Counted from the stretch's first letter, positions 27,969 through 36,587 are shown. The stretch: DNA of 64,000 nt from Candidatus Galacturonatibacter soehngenii (GCF_008830185.1 NZ_WAGX01000005.1:1054001-1118000), one strand, 5' to 3'. The notes: generated by a model from the sequence alone, not told the origin. Numbers and translations: made by a program.

Positions 27969-28601
27969 TTATACTGTATGCGATTTATACTTCAACGATA
28001 TTTTATATGAAATAATTGTTCCTAGAACTCCTATTGAAATTAATAAAATATTTAAACTAATAGCTCTGTTGATTATGTATATTAATCGTCCAAGCTGGTA
28101 TCCTAAAGTTTTATATCCCCAACATATTATCGCAATGATACTTAAAAATACACATAATACATAGGAGGATTTTTCACCGCCTTTATTTAAACTAATTGGA
28201 ACAGCTATTAACATCTGCATATAAGCAGCAAAAAACTCTAGTAATAGAAAATTAAAGGGCATACCTTTAGAATAGACTGATAGAATTATGTTAATAAAAA
28301 ATAAAAACACTAACATTGATAAAAGCATTCCCATACATACAATATACCTAGCTATCACTCTTTTCTTTAATGTTATTGGTAATATACTTTCATATTCATC
28401 CCACCGTGTTTTTGCATCACATATTGAAATTGTATTACAATATCCAGATACTACAATCAAACAACTCGCCCCCACTATAGGCATTGCATATTCCCCTAAT
28501 CCCCAAAATGAAAATATGATTAGACATCCCATTATTAAAATATCTCTTTTATGAAATTGATGCTTCATTACAAGTAGATCCCTTTTCATTAATCCTAACA
28601 T
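27969..28601 (-). CDS. ABC transporter membrane subunit (probable peptide immunity/export)
   Basis: 210 residues with about six hydrophobic segments, no signal peptide. It follows the ATPase gene by 1 bp and has GGGAG before ATG, so the two make one transporter. Sequence resembles ABC-2-type permeases in layout only; I do not recognise a close family. Position downstream of a RiPP precursor suggests self-protection (inference). Confidence 0.75.
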   Translation of the reverse strand: MLGLMKRDLLVMKHQFHKRDILIMGCLIIFSFWGLGEYAMPIVGASCLIVVSGYCNTISICDAKTRWDEYESILPITLKKRVIARYIVCMGMLLSMLVFLFFINIILSVYSKGMPFNFLLLEFFAAYMQMLIAVPISLNKGGEKSSYVLCVFLSIIAIICWGYKTLGYQLGRLIYIINRAISLNILLISIGVLGTIISYKISLKYKSHTV

Positions 28602-28602
28602 A

Positions 28603-29460
28603 CTATTCTCCCTTTATTTTCATATATATAACTTCTTCCAACTCAGCATGTCTACATTTATATTCTTTATAATTTACTCTATTTTTTCTTTTATCTAATA
28701 ATATCCGAACACTTCCATTTTCATTAATGGCTCTTTCAACACAATACTGCTTCTTTATTTCTAGGAATTGATTGTCTTCTGCCTCGACTATAAAATAATT
28801 TTCCGTTAAGCTTTTTTTATCTTCAATAGAACTTATCTTTCCACAATTTAACATTATAATATCATTAACTATACCTTTCAGTTCAATAATATTATGAGTT
28901 GATAATAAAATAGCTACATCCCTTTTTAAAAGACTATCCTTTAATACATCTAATATCATCTTTTGAGCTACTATATCTAATCCATTCGTCACCTCATCAA
29001 ATATCAATAGTTTTGCTTCATGACTAAGTGCAACTGCAATATCAAGTTTTCTTTTCATTCCTTTTGAGAAATTCCCGATCTTTTGCTCGACAGGCAACTC
29101 AAATAAATCAATATATTTATAATACTCCTTGCTATTCCATTCAGAGTAAATCATTTTCATAAAACTTTGAATTTCTTTAACACTAAATTCATTTGGCAAA
29201 AAGCTATCATCTAAGACTACTCCTAATTTTTGTTTTATATCCATTTCATTGGATAATAAATCTTTTCCAAAAATGGTAATTTCTCCTGTATCTCTTTTAA
29301 TTTTATTTAATAGAAGATTAATGAGAGTGGTCTTTCCAGCGCCATTCTCCCCCACTAGCCCAACGACTTGACCTTTTGATATTGAAAAACTAATATTTGA
29401 TAGTTCAAATGTTCCATATGATTTACTTAGATTGTCGCATTGTATCGTATTGATATTCAT
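28603..29460 (-). CDS. ABC transporter ATP-binding protein (probable peptide immunity)
   Basis: 285 residues with Walker A GENGAGKTT, signature NFSKGMKRKLDIAVAL, Walker B LLIFDEVTNGLD and the switch His in LLSTHN. It resembles BcrA/YtrB-type ATPases. The signature is FSKGM rather than LSGGQ, as is common in this group. The start is ATG 29460 with GGGAG upstream; the frame reaches 29508 without a site. The C-terminal 70 residues are divergent. Confidence 0.88.
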   Translation of the reverse strand: MNINTIQCDNLSKSYGTFELSNISFSISKGQVVGLVGENGAGKTTLINLLLNKIKRDTGEITIFGKDLLSNEMDIKQKLGVVLDDSFLPNEFSVKEIQSFMKMIYSEWNSKEYYKYIDLFELPVEQKIGNFSKGMKRKLDIAVALSHEAKLLIFDEVTNGLDIVAQKMILDVLKDSLLKRDVAILLSTHNIIELKGIVNDIIMLNCGKISSIEDKKSLTENYFIVEAEDNQFLEIKKQYCVERAINENGSVRILLDKRKNRVNYKEYKCRHAELEEVIYMKIKGE

Positions 29461-29520
29461 TAAAAACTCCCTTCTATGCCAATTATTGGTCTCCCTCCTA
29501 TTTGACATTTTCTTTAATAT

Positions 29521-29706
29521 TTATCTTTTCTTATTTTTCTTCTGATAACATCGTACAAATTGCATTACACTATTACAAATTAACCCCACTCCCATAGCCA
29601 GAAACAGTGAGGGATAATAATTTTCTTTAATAATAAGACCCATAACCAGCAAAATAAGTCCCAAAACAATATATAATAATAATATAATCTTAGTAAACTT
29701 TTTCAT
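29521..29706 (-). CDS. Small two-helix membrane protein in the peptide cluster
   Basis: 61 residues from ATG 29706 (GGAG 7 nt upstream; frame open to 29736). Two membrane helices (IILLLYIVLGLILLVMGLII and SLFLAMGVGLICNSVMQFV) and a basic tail ending KKNKKR. Not a recognised family. Size and place next to ABC genes behind a bacteriocin-like precursor suggest an immunity or accessory protein. Confidence 0.6.
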   Translation of the reverse strand: MKKFTKIILLLYIVLGLILLVMGLIIKENYYPSLFLAMGVGLICNSVMQFVRCYQKKNKKR

Positions 29707-29736
29707 TCTCATTCTCCATAAAATACATATTCTCAA

Positions 29737-30158
29737 TACTTATGCTAAAATACGTTACTATTAAATAACAGAAAATTAAAATAATTGTAATCTTAAAATT
29801 ACATCTGTCGGAAATTTACTTTGTTATCTTAATTTAACAAATAATTCAATATAATTTGTTTTTTATACTTTTCATTATATATAACTTCTATTATATTTCA
29901 AGTATACTTTTATTGTTGAATATAAAATACTTGCTTATAGAAAATAGGAGATTTAAAAAGCACTTCATTATTACTCAAACTCTCACATATTCTTAAGGTC
30001 TTACTACAAGCAAGGTGTCCTTCCGCTTATGATTTTAAAAACCATCGTTTTAGAACACCCTCTTGTATATTATATGGTTTGAAAGTATTGCGTAAACTGT
30101 TCAATCTCTTATACAGTAATTTTTCTAGGTCTACATTATTTTAATCTTTTTCAAAATA
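29737..30158. other. Gap between precursor peptide and immunity-like genes
   Basis: A 420-bp AT-rich stretch with no supported gene. It contains an imperfect hairpin at 30005-30067 (minus strand TACAAGAGGGTGTTCT pairing with AGGACACCTTGCTTGTA) with a smaller inner stem. This could terminate or stabilise the precursor transcript. The small membrane protein probably has its own promoter here. Confidence 0.45.
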
Positions 30159-30392
30159 TTACTGACCAGCTGCCGTTTCATCACCTGCCACACTACCTAC
30201 TCCTCCTCCAAGTGTAGCAACCGCTGGAGCTAAAGACGATGTGATAACAATTCCGAGAACTGCCAATCCACACGCTATTGCCGCACACGCAACGGCAGGT
30301 AATAAACAAAGAGTAGTACACTTTGTTCCCATTGGTTGAACTCCTAATCCATTACTATCATTGATAATTTCCATATTTCCTATGCTTTCCAT
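30159..30392 (-). CDS. Putative RiPP precursor peptide, Cys4 hydrophobic core
   Basis: 77 residues; GGAGG lies about 5 nt before ATG. An acidic leader (residues 1-24, ending in a GLG/PMG region) is followed by a core with Cys25, Cys29, Cys36 and Cys41 in a hydrophobic, Ala-rich segment, then ILE/VAL-rich GIVITSSLAPAVATLGGG and a Gly/Ala tail. Cysteines in the first half and small or hydroxylated residues in the second resemble sactipeptides such as thurincin H, where Cys is joined to alpha carbons. It lies 49 bp after the second radical SAM gene. No known precursor is recognised, and linkages are unknown. Confidence 0.75.
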   Translation of the reverse strand: MESIGNMEIINDSNGLGVQPMGTKCTTLCLLPAVACAAIACGLAVLGIVITSSLAPAVATLGGGVGSVAGDETAAGQ

Positions 30393-30441
30393 ATTTACCT
30401 CCTTAATATCACTTTCAAACCATATAATTCAAGTATAATAA

Positions 30442-31674
30442 TCAAATTTTGTTACATGTCACCTTTTTAAATAGATCAGAACCTAGTATATATTCGTTAG
30501 CCCTGCAATCTTTGCATGCATATCGTATAGCACACGTTTTACATTTACTAATATTGTCCATGCTGGTTAAATGCCAGAACTTATGAAGACCTTCTTTATT
30601 CCATACTTCTTTAAAATTATTAATATTTCCCATCTTAAAATCTAATAAATTTGGACAAGGATATACATCTCCATTTTGATCAAAGTATATAAGTCCCCCT
30701 AAACATGAATGAAAATATTGATTATAGGAAAATGATTCTATACTCGTTCGATTAACAAATTTAGGATTATTCAAATAATAATTTATTGCATTTTCCTTTT
30801 CAATATACTTACTAATTATACAATTAATTCCATTTTCATTTGTAATCTGAATTTCTTCCACTAATTTGTTTTTGACTTCATCGTCATATACAATAAAGAG
30901 CAAAGATATTTTTTTATGACCTTTTATTTTTTTTAATCTATTATATATACTTAGTGAGGAACCTATCTCCTTATTTTTTACTTCTTTTTGTATTATTATA
31001 TTTATATTATAATTTAGAAGATTATTTAATGTTTTATCGCATATACATGTATTTCCTAACAAAACTGTTATATTTTCAAATAAATATTCTGTTGCTATAT
31101 CTAAACATTGAAAAAAATACTCAGTTTTTACTTCAATATCAGGAATTTTTAATACCACATTCTTGCACTTTAGTTTCACAATAGCTGAAAAAATTTTATT
31201 TAATTTTTTGATTTCCATATACTGCTCTATATTACTTTTTTCTAATCCACTACAACAAATACATGTATTATCACCTAAATATTGAGCAGGATAGCATAAC
31301 TTACATTTTTGACGACATTGATTACTTAAGCTAATAATGGCTCTAGTAATCATAATTGAAGACATCACTGGAATATTATTCATAGCTTTATAATCAATAA
31401 TCAATTTATTAATGTAAACCGGTTTATCATAAAATGTTCCAATTTCGTTTTCTTTATACAAATTAATCAGACTAATTAAATAATCTTTTTTTATATGAGG
31501 CATTTTTGAAAGGACTTCATTAATACTTACATTACTTTCTAGTAATTTAATAATACCTGCCTCTTTCTCTGTAACTTTATAGATATCTCCACTAAATACA
31601 TTATAAATTGCGCCTGTGCCTCCTCTATCAGGAACAAAAAAGCACTCTTCGAATAATCTAAAATACATATTCAC
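30442..31674 (-). CDS. Radical SAM/SPASM peptide-maturase-like protein (second enzyme)
   Basis: 410 residues. The first 100 residues (YFRLFEECFFVPDRGGTGAI...) resemble the N-terminus of SPASM peptide maturases. The cluster-binding motif is C120-RQK-C124-KL-C127. The C-terminal SPASM-like region has CLGGLIYFDQNGDVYPCPN and CKTCAIRYACKDCR. No GGEP-like loop is visible and the central barrel is divergent, so it may be an auxiliary or specialised enzyme. It starts with GTG 31674 overlapping the first enzyme by 4 bp; ATG 31668 is possible. Confidence 0.82.
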   Translation of the reverse strand: MNMYFRLFEECFFVPDRGGTGAIYNVFSGDIYKVTEKEAGIIKLLESNVSINEVLSKMPHIKKDYLISLINLYKENEIGTFYDKPVYINKLIIDYKAMNNIPVMSSIMITRAIISLSNQCRQKCKLCYPAQYLGDNTCICCSGLEKSNIEQYMEIKKLNKIFSAIVKLKCKNVVLKIPDIEVKTEYFFQCLDIATEYLFENITVLLGNTCICDKTLNNLLNYNINIIIQKEVKNKEIGSSLSIYNRLKKIKGHKKISLLFIVYDDEVKNKLVEEIQITNENGINCIISKYIEKENAINYYLNNPKFVNRTSIESFSYNQYFHSCLGGLIYFDQNGDVYPCPNLLDFKMGNINNFKEVWNKEGLHKFWHLTSMDNISKCKTCAIRYACKDCRANEYILGSDLFKKVTCNKI

Positions 31675-33092
31675 AATAAATTTTTAACCTCCTCTTCCAT
31701 CGATTTGTAATATAAAGCTATAGCCATTTTCGTCCATATAGGATCTTTTTCACATATATCAAGAGCTAATTTAAATTGTTTTTTTCTTGTATTGTATATG
31801 CTCTCGCATACAGCCTTATCCACATTAAAACCATTATCATTTTCAATTATCATATTGCAAACTCCGCACTCATTTCTTATTTCACATACTTTACATCCTA
31901 CTATAGATTCACAATATTGTTTCACTAAATTAACAATCTTTTTATAATTTAATCCTTCTTCCACATTTCCGATTGAATAGCTTTGACTAACTTTTTCGCA
32001 TACGTATATCCTACCTTCAACTGACACAAATATTTTTTGTCCAGGTATACAAGGATTAGTGCATTTGGTTATCTTTCCATTTACGCTATGTGTATCTACA
32101 AATGAGCAAAAAAAAGTTGCGCACCGATCAATAAAATATCTATCCAAAAAATTTAATACTTTACTATTATCACCGGCAATATTATTCATAAAATAATATT
32201 TCATTTTCTTTTCTTTTTCATTAAAATCTATTTTCTCCTTCTCTGTAAACTGTGTATAATAGTCAGAACCAAAGGATTTAACTGGAGTTGTATTCAAGCA
32301 AATTACAGCGCTTGTATTATCATAAAACGTAGATATTTTTTCAATATCTGACCTTATATCATATACACAGATTGTAAATACAGGTCTCCTAAACTTTTTC
32401 GATAATTTAATAATATTTATGTACACATCATCAAATGTTCCTTTACCATTACTATAAACACGATTTCTATTATGTTCTTCTTTAGGACCATCCAAACTTA
32501 CAACTGCATTAACATTATGAAGATATAAAAAATCAATTACTTCATCTGTTAATAATGTTCCATTTGTAGTTAACGAATAATGGACATCATAATTGGTGTA
32601 TTGCTGCTCAATATATAGAATACAATCTTTTATTAGTGTAAAATTTATTAATGGTTCTCCTCCATAAAAAGTAACCATGGGTTTTCTAGTGTAATTATAT
32701 TCTTCTGCCTCACTAAATAGCTTAAAATAAAGATCAATTGCCTTTTTAGCAGTTGTCCAATCCATATTCTTTGTTTCATGAGATCTCATAAGCTTATAAT
32801 TGCCTCCAAAGACGCAATATTTACAACGAAAATTACACGCTGTCGTAACCTCAAGTGTTAATTGTTGAAGTGCTGATTCATATATTTTTCTTCTTATTAT
32901 TTCTTCATCTATTTTTTCGTCCTCAAAAAATCTACTTTCTTTGAGTAAATTTAATTTCTCAAGATATTTTATTCTTTTAGGAGATTTTAATATCTCACTA
33001 GTAAAAATTGTATGAGAATCATTTAATCGCACATATTCATTTCCATTTTCAGATACTACTTTAGTATAATATAATTTTTCTTCTGTCATCAT
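31671..33092 (-). CDS. Radical SAM/SPASM RiPP maturase (first enzyme)
   Basis: 473 residues. An N-terminal segment (1-78) may hold a precursor-recognition domain. The radical SAM motif is C86-NFR-C90-KY-C93, followed by FYGGEPL and SLTTNGTLL, and by a SPASM region rich in Cys (CTNPCIPGQK, RIYVCEKV, CKVCEIRNECGVC) for auxiliary Fe-S clusters. Such enzymes install thioether or C-C crosslinks in ribosomal peptides. Overlaps the exporter gene upstream and the second enzyme downstream by 4 bp each, so all three are co-translated. Confidence 0.9.
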   Translation of the reverse strand: MMTEEKLYYTKVVSENGNEYVRLNDSHTIFTSEILKSPKRIKYLEKLNLLKESRFFEDEKIDEEIIRRKIYESALQQLTLEVTTACNFRCKYCVFGGNYKLMRSHETKNMDWTTAKKAIDLYFKLFSEAEEYNYTRKPMVTFYGGEPLINFTLIKDCILYIEQQYTNYDVHYSLTTNGTLLTDEVIDFLYLHNVNAVVSLDGPKEEHNRNRVYSNGKGTFDDVYINIIKLSKKFRRPVFTICVYDIRSDIEKISTFYDNTSAVICLNTTPVKSFGSDYYTQFTEKEKIDFNEKEKKMKYYFMNNIAGDNSKVLNFLDRYFIDRCATFFCSFVDTHSVNGKITKCTNPCIPGQKIFVSVEGRIYVCEKVSQSYSIGNVEEGLNYKKIVNLVKQYCESIVGCKVCEIRNECGVCNMIIENDNGFNVDKAVCESIYNTRKKQFKLALDICEKDPIWTKMAIALYYKSMEEEVKNLL

Positions 33093-34882
33093 ACCTCTCC
33101 CTTCTTTATATCACTAAATTTGCTAGCTTGGTAAAAATACAATTTATAGTAAGCTCCTTTTGTCTTTATTAATGTCTCATGCGTTCCCTCTTCAACTATT
33201 TTTCCTCTCTCTATAACGAAAATTTTATCCGCAATGTAAATATTTGATAGTCTATGAGAAACAAATACAACTGTTTTTGTTTTATCTTTTTTTATAGTAT
33301 CAAAAATTTCATACTCAGCTTGAGGATCCAAACTAGAAGATGGCTCGTCTAATAAAAGCACATCCCGATTTCTATAGAAAGTTCTGGCTAAGGCTAACTT
33401 TTGTCCCTGCCCTGCTGATAATTGAACTCCTTCTTTATCAAACATCTTTGTTATATTTGATTTTTTCCCTTTTGGTAATTGTTCTATTTCTCTATAAAAA
33501 CCACTTTTAAATATTGCCTCATTAAATAAGCTTTCCATCATGTTCGTACCGATATCAGATATTCTAATATTTTCTTCAAGTGTAAAAGCATAATTTATAC
33601 ATTGCTGAAAAAATGTTGAAAATATATTTCTTAATGATTTATGAGTATATTTCTTTATATTTTCATTATTAATCAGTATTTCTCCTTCATCTGGATCATA
33701 AAATCTTAATAATAATTTAATAATTGTTGTTTTTCCAGCTCCATTTACTCCAATTACTGCTATTTTTTGTCCTGCATATATTTTAAAACTTATATCATTT
33801 AATACTTTTGTAACTCCGAATGGATATGTAAAACTAACATTTCTAAACTCTATACTTTCAAATGTATCTTTTAAAATAATAGAACCATTTTTAATCATAT
33901 TTCTTACCTCTTTTAATTCTATTATATTTTTTACCCTTAATTTATTATCATAAATACTAATAACTGCTAAAATCAAACTAACTATTGCTGAATTTAATTG
34001 TTCCAGTTGAGATGCATATAATGAAAAATCACCAATACTCATTCCATAATTTATGTTTTTTGAAATAAATATTAAAATGCATCCCATTACAAAAAACGGC
34101 AAACAATTTGTAACTATTTGAGCGAAATTTCTTTTTGATAGCAACTTTTTTTTCTCTCTATACCATATTTCCCATGATTGTATATACTTTTCCATCAAGA
34201 AAGAATTGATATTCCAAAATCTAATATCCATGCAAGTTTGTCTACTCATCATTAGTGAATAAAAATATTGATTTTTTCTTTGTTTTATAACATTTTCTTT
34301 TTCCCATTTATATATTTTTTTAGTATAAATTTGACTGTAAATTGCATTAGGTATTGATATAACTAACATAATAATCCCCATCCAAATACTGAATTTAACC
34401 AATACACAAAAAGCTACAATACAACTTATTATGCTACCTATAACATCTGTCAAGCCCCAAATAACACTTATTGTGGATTGAATATTCATTTCTGCGTTTG
34501 TAATTTTATTATATGTTTCGGAATCATCAAACGCAGAAATATCAAGTTTTACAACTTTTTTAGCTATTGATATTTTCATATAATTTTGAATTAAATTTGA
34601 ATGCATATTCATAATATATAGATTTAAGTTAGCAATAATTAAATTTACGATTATTGATGCGGAATATAATAAAAGGGGAACAATCACGTCTTTATAACTA
34701 AAATAATCCATTTTAGCCATAATATTAATAATATTTCTAAGAAAATAAGAAATTAATAAAGGCAAAATAGCCATGGCAAGTTTACAAATAAGCCTAAAAA
34801 CGGTATATATAACAGATGATTCAAATGACACTTTCATGCAATACATAAAAATATTTATTGATTCCTTAGCTCTTTTATACAT
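33089..34882 (-). CDS. ABC exporter (TMD-NBD fusion) of the RiPP cluster
   Basis: 597 residues: six-helix membrane domain (20-330) then an ATPase domain with Walker A GVNGAGKTT, signature LSAGQGQKLALAR, Walker B LLLDEPSSSLD and switch His in FVSHRL. There is no N-terminal C39 peptidase domain, so it does not itself cut a double-glycine leader. First gene of the tightly overlapping peptide-maturation operon. Probably exports the mature peptide; a dimer is expected. Confidence 0.9.
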   Translation of the reverse strand: MYKRAKESINIFMYCMKVSFESSVIYTVFRLICKLAMAILPLLISYFLRNIINIMAKMDYFSYKDVIVPLLLYSASIIVNLIIANLNLYIMNMHSNLIQNYMKISIAKKVVKLDISAFDDSETYNKITNAEMNIQSTISVIWGLTDVIGSIISCIVAFCVLVKFSIWMGIIMLVISIPNAIYSQIYTKKIYKWEKENVIKQRKNQYFYSLMMSRQTCMDIRFWNINSFLMEKYIQSWEIWYREKKKLLSKRNFAQIVTNCLPFFVMGCILIFISKNINYGMSIGDFSLYASQLEQLNSAIVSLILAVISIYDNKLRVKNIIELKEVRNMIKNGSIILKDTFESIEFRNVSFTYPFGVTKVLNDISFKIYAGQKIAVIGVNGAGKTTIIKLLLRFYDPDEGEILINNENIKKYTHKSLRNIFSTFFQQCINYAFTLEENIRISDIGTNMMESLFNEAIFKSGFYREIEQLPKGKKSNITKMFDKEGVQLSAGQGQKLALARTFYRNRDVLLLDEPSSSLDPQAEYEIFDTIKKDKTKTVVFVSHRLSNIYIADKIFVIERGKIVEEGTHETLIKTKGAYYKLYFYQASKFSDIKKGEV

Positions 34883-35000
34883 ATATACTCCTACCTTAAA
34901 AATTAAAGTTTTGATTTACTTAGTATATCTCTCGTCTATAAAAATAAACCTTAAAAGTATTTTATCATTTTAATTCTATAGTCAGAACCAACTGTTAAAA
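34883..35000. promoter_or_regulatory. Upstream region of the RiPP operon
   Basis: AT-rich DNA directly upstream of the exporter start (TAGGAG about 6 nt before ATG). A promoter is expected here, but no -35/-10 pair is convincing. LytTR-like half-sites are not clear. Confidence 0.3.
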
Positions 35001-35018
35001 TTACGCTGTTTAGCGTAA
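35001..35018. repeat. Short palindrome TTACGCTGTTTAGCGTAA
   Basis: A 6-bp stem (TTACGC/GCGTAA) around TGTTTA, upstream of the RiPP operon. Could be an operator; no proof. Confidence 0.4.
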
Positions 35019-35040
35019 TAAATAAGTAACTATACATAGA

Positions 35041-35088
35041 AGGCAATTGAGGCAATTGAGGGCAATTTAGGGTAATTTAGGTAATATT
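35041..35088 (+). repeat. Tandem degenerate GGCAATTGAG-type repeats
   Basis: About five consecutive copies of a 9-11-nt unit (GGCAATTGA, GGCAATTGAG, GGCAATTTAG, GGTAATTTAG, GTAATATTAG) that become more diverged to the right. Within the 370-bp gap between the RiPP operon and the ASCH gene. Confidence 0.7.
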
Positions 35089-35120
35089 AGATGATATGGC
35101 CACATTTACAATACCAACTG

Positions 35121-35159
35121 TGTTACCTCTCTTTTCCTTTTGCAAAAAGAGAGGTAACA
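35121..35159. repeat. Perfect 15-bp inverted repeat
   Basis: TGTTACCTCTCTTTT and AAAAGAGAGGTAACA are exact complements around a 9-nt loop. Read on the minus strand it contains ACCTCTCTTTTTGCA, which also occurs in the Lsa leader near 57809-57823. A hairpin RNA or a dimeric protein site. Confidence 0.7.
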
Positions 35160-35254
35160 TAATACATTACATGCTATAATTAAATAATAAATGTACAAGC
35201 TTATAACATAATACATTTATATTTGCTTACGAGCATAAAAGAAAGGGGATACGT

Positions 35255-35707
35255 ATGGTTCATTTAGTATATTGTGATAATAAAGAAAAGGTATTAGAAA
35301 AAATTCTTAAAGGATCTAAAACTATGATTGTAAGAGGGTCAGCTGGTAGAAAGATTCCACATAGTCGGGTATTTGAAGGAGAAACCTTATATTTTATGAA
35401 GAAAGGTACTGCGAAAATCACAGCAAAGGCCAAAGTGAAATCTGTTCAAAACTATGTAAAGCTATCAGAGGAAGAGATTACAAATACACTCTTAGAAAAC
35501 CAGCCGAAACTAAATCTAACAACAGCACAGCAAACACGCTGGCACAAAAAATGTCTTTGTCTGGTAGAATTTGATGGGTTAGAGGAAATAGAGCCTCTTG
35601 ATTTTGATCATCAAGGAAATATGGACGATTGGCTGATTATTGAAAAAATAGAAGATGTCGTAGTTGGTACAAGCATTCCATATAATTATGAAAAGTCTAA
35701 ATTCTAA
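35255..35707 (+). CDS. ASCH/PUA-like domain protein
   Basis: 150 residues with an ASCH-like layout: KILKGSKTMIVRGSAGRKIPHSRVFEGETLYFMKKG followed by beta-strand-rich AKITAKAKVKSVQNY. ASCH proteins are small nucleic-acid-related or nucleoside-processing proteins. GGGG lies 7 nt before ATG. Stands alone on the plus strand. Family call is by pattern only. Confidence 0.65.
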   Translation: MVHLVYCDNKEKVLEKILKGSKTMIVRGSAGRKIPHSRVFEGETLYFMKKGTAKITAKAKVKSVQNYVKLSEEEITNTLLENQPKLNLTTAQQTRWHKKCLCLVEFDGLEEIEPLDFDHQGNMDDWLIIEKIEDVVVGTSIPYNYEKSKF

Positions 35708-35729
35708 CAAGGTGCTTTCATAAATGATT

Positions 35730-35754
35730 ATCGGCTTAGCTAGGCTAAGCCGAT
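35730..35754. terminator. Hairpin between convergent ASCH and DUF3169-like genes
   Basis: ATCGGCTTAGC and GCTAAGCCGAT make a perfect 11-bp stem with a 3-nt loop. No long T-run on either side. Confidence 0.6.
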
Positions 35755-35783
35755 TGGAAAAGAAAATGGTTACATATCTTTTT

Positions 35784-36587
35784 TTATATAATTTGATCTT
35801 TTCTTACTTTCTCAAGTCTTATACATTCAAGGCAATAGCTTGATATTTGAACAATCCAAATAATTGAGACAAACGTTACTGGCAACAATCCAAAGTCCCA
35901 TATAGTTGATCCTAGTGTACATACCATCCACAGTATAATACAGGTAATATTTACGGATCTATACGCTTTGTACGAACTCTTATAAATCTTAAGTTTCTCA
36001 GCTTCATCACAGCTATTCTCCCACTTTTTTGCAAAATTAAGATCAAAAACACTTCCTTCTTTTTCTGGATTAATTTCTTTTGTAAAATTCACTACTTTTT
36101 GTTGGGTTAAGGTTATAAAGATATTGATTAAAATAAAACCTCCTATCCAAAGTGCAAGAAAATTACCAGAAACAGAATATTCTGCGTTAGTAGTTAACCA
36201 TAATCCAACTGCAAAAAAGAACATTGACAGTATCATTGCTAAATTAGTAATCCACAATGCATAGCTTATATTGAGTTCTATCTTTTCTAACTGTGCTTCG
36301 TTTTCTCCTCCCCATTCCCTATATCGTCTACGACTACTTTGATATAAATATAAGGCTGGGAGAAACGTCACTGGAATCAGAATCAAATTTGCAAATGGTG
36401 CAATAAATACTAACATATTTTGCAGCCATTTTTCAGACACATCGGCTATACTCTCACCCAGGATAGCAGATAGAACTCCAATCAAAGCTCCAACTAGCAT
36501 TCCAATTAATAAGATTAAAATAAACTTATTGAATGCACTTTTATCTTCTTTTTTAATTTCATTTATATTTTTACTTCTCACTCTCAT
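35784..36587 (-). CDS. DUF3169-like multi-pass membrane protein
   Basis: About 267 residues with six hydrophobic segments. Matches the DUF3169-type arrangement seen next to small XRE regulators in Bacillota. The start is inside the end of the XRE gene: ATG 36587 lies only 3 nt after AGGAGG, while GTG 36581 has a 9-nt spacer; either is possible. Longer frames (to 36641) overlap the regulator too far. Function unknown; the pair is probably a self-contained regulatory unit. Confidence 0.75.
   Translation of the reverse strand: MRVRSKNINEIKKEDKSAFNKFILILLIGMLVGALIGVLSAILGESIADVSEKWLQNMLVFIAPFANLILIPVTFLPALYLYQSSRRRYREWGGENEAQLEKIELNISYALWITNLAMILSMFFFAVGLWLTTNAEYSVSGNFLALWIGGFILINIFITLTQQKVVNFTKEINPEKEGSVFDLNFAKKWENSCDEAEKLKIYKSSYKAYRSVNITCIILWMVCTLGSTIWDFGLLPVTFVSIIWIVQISSYCLECIRLEKVRKDQII

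Noticed and set aside
28603-29460. Calling the ABC pair at 28-29.5 kb a bacitracin transporter
   Set aside because: There is no uppP neighbour here; position behind a RiPP precursor favours immunity or export of that peptide.
35041-35088. Short repeats as CRISPR or as plasmid iterons
   Set aside because: Only five degenerate 9-11-nt units, no replication gene or spacers nearby.
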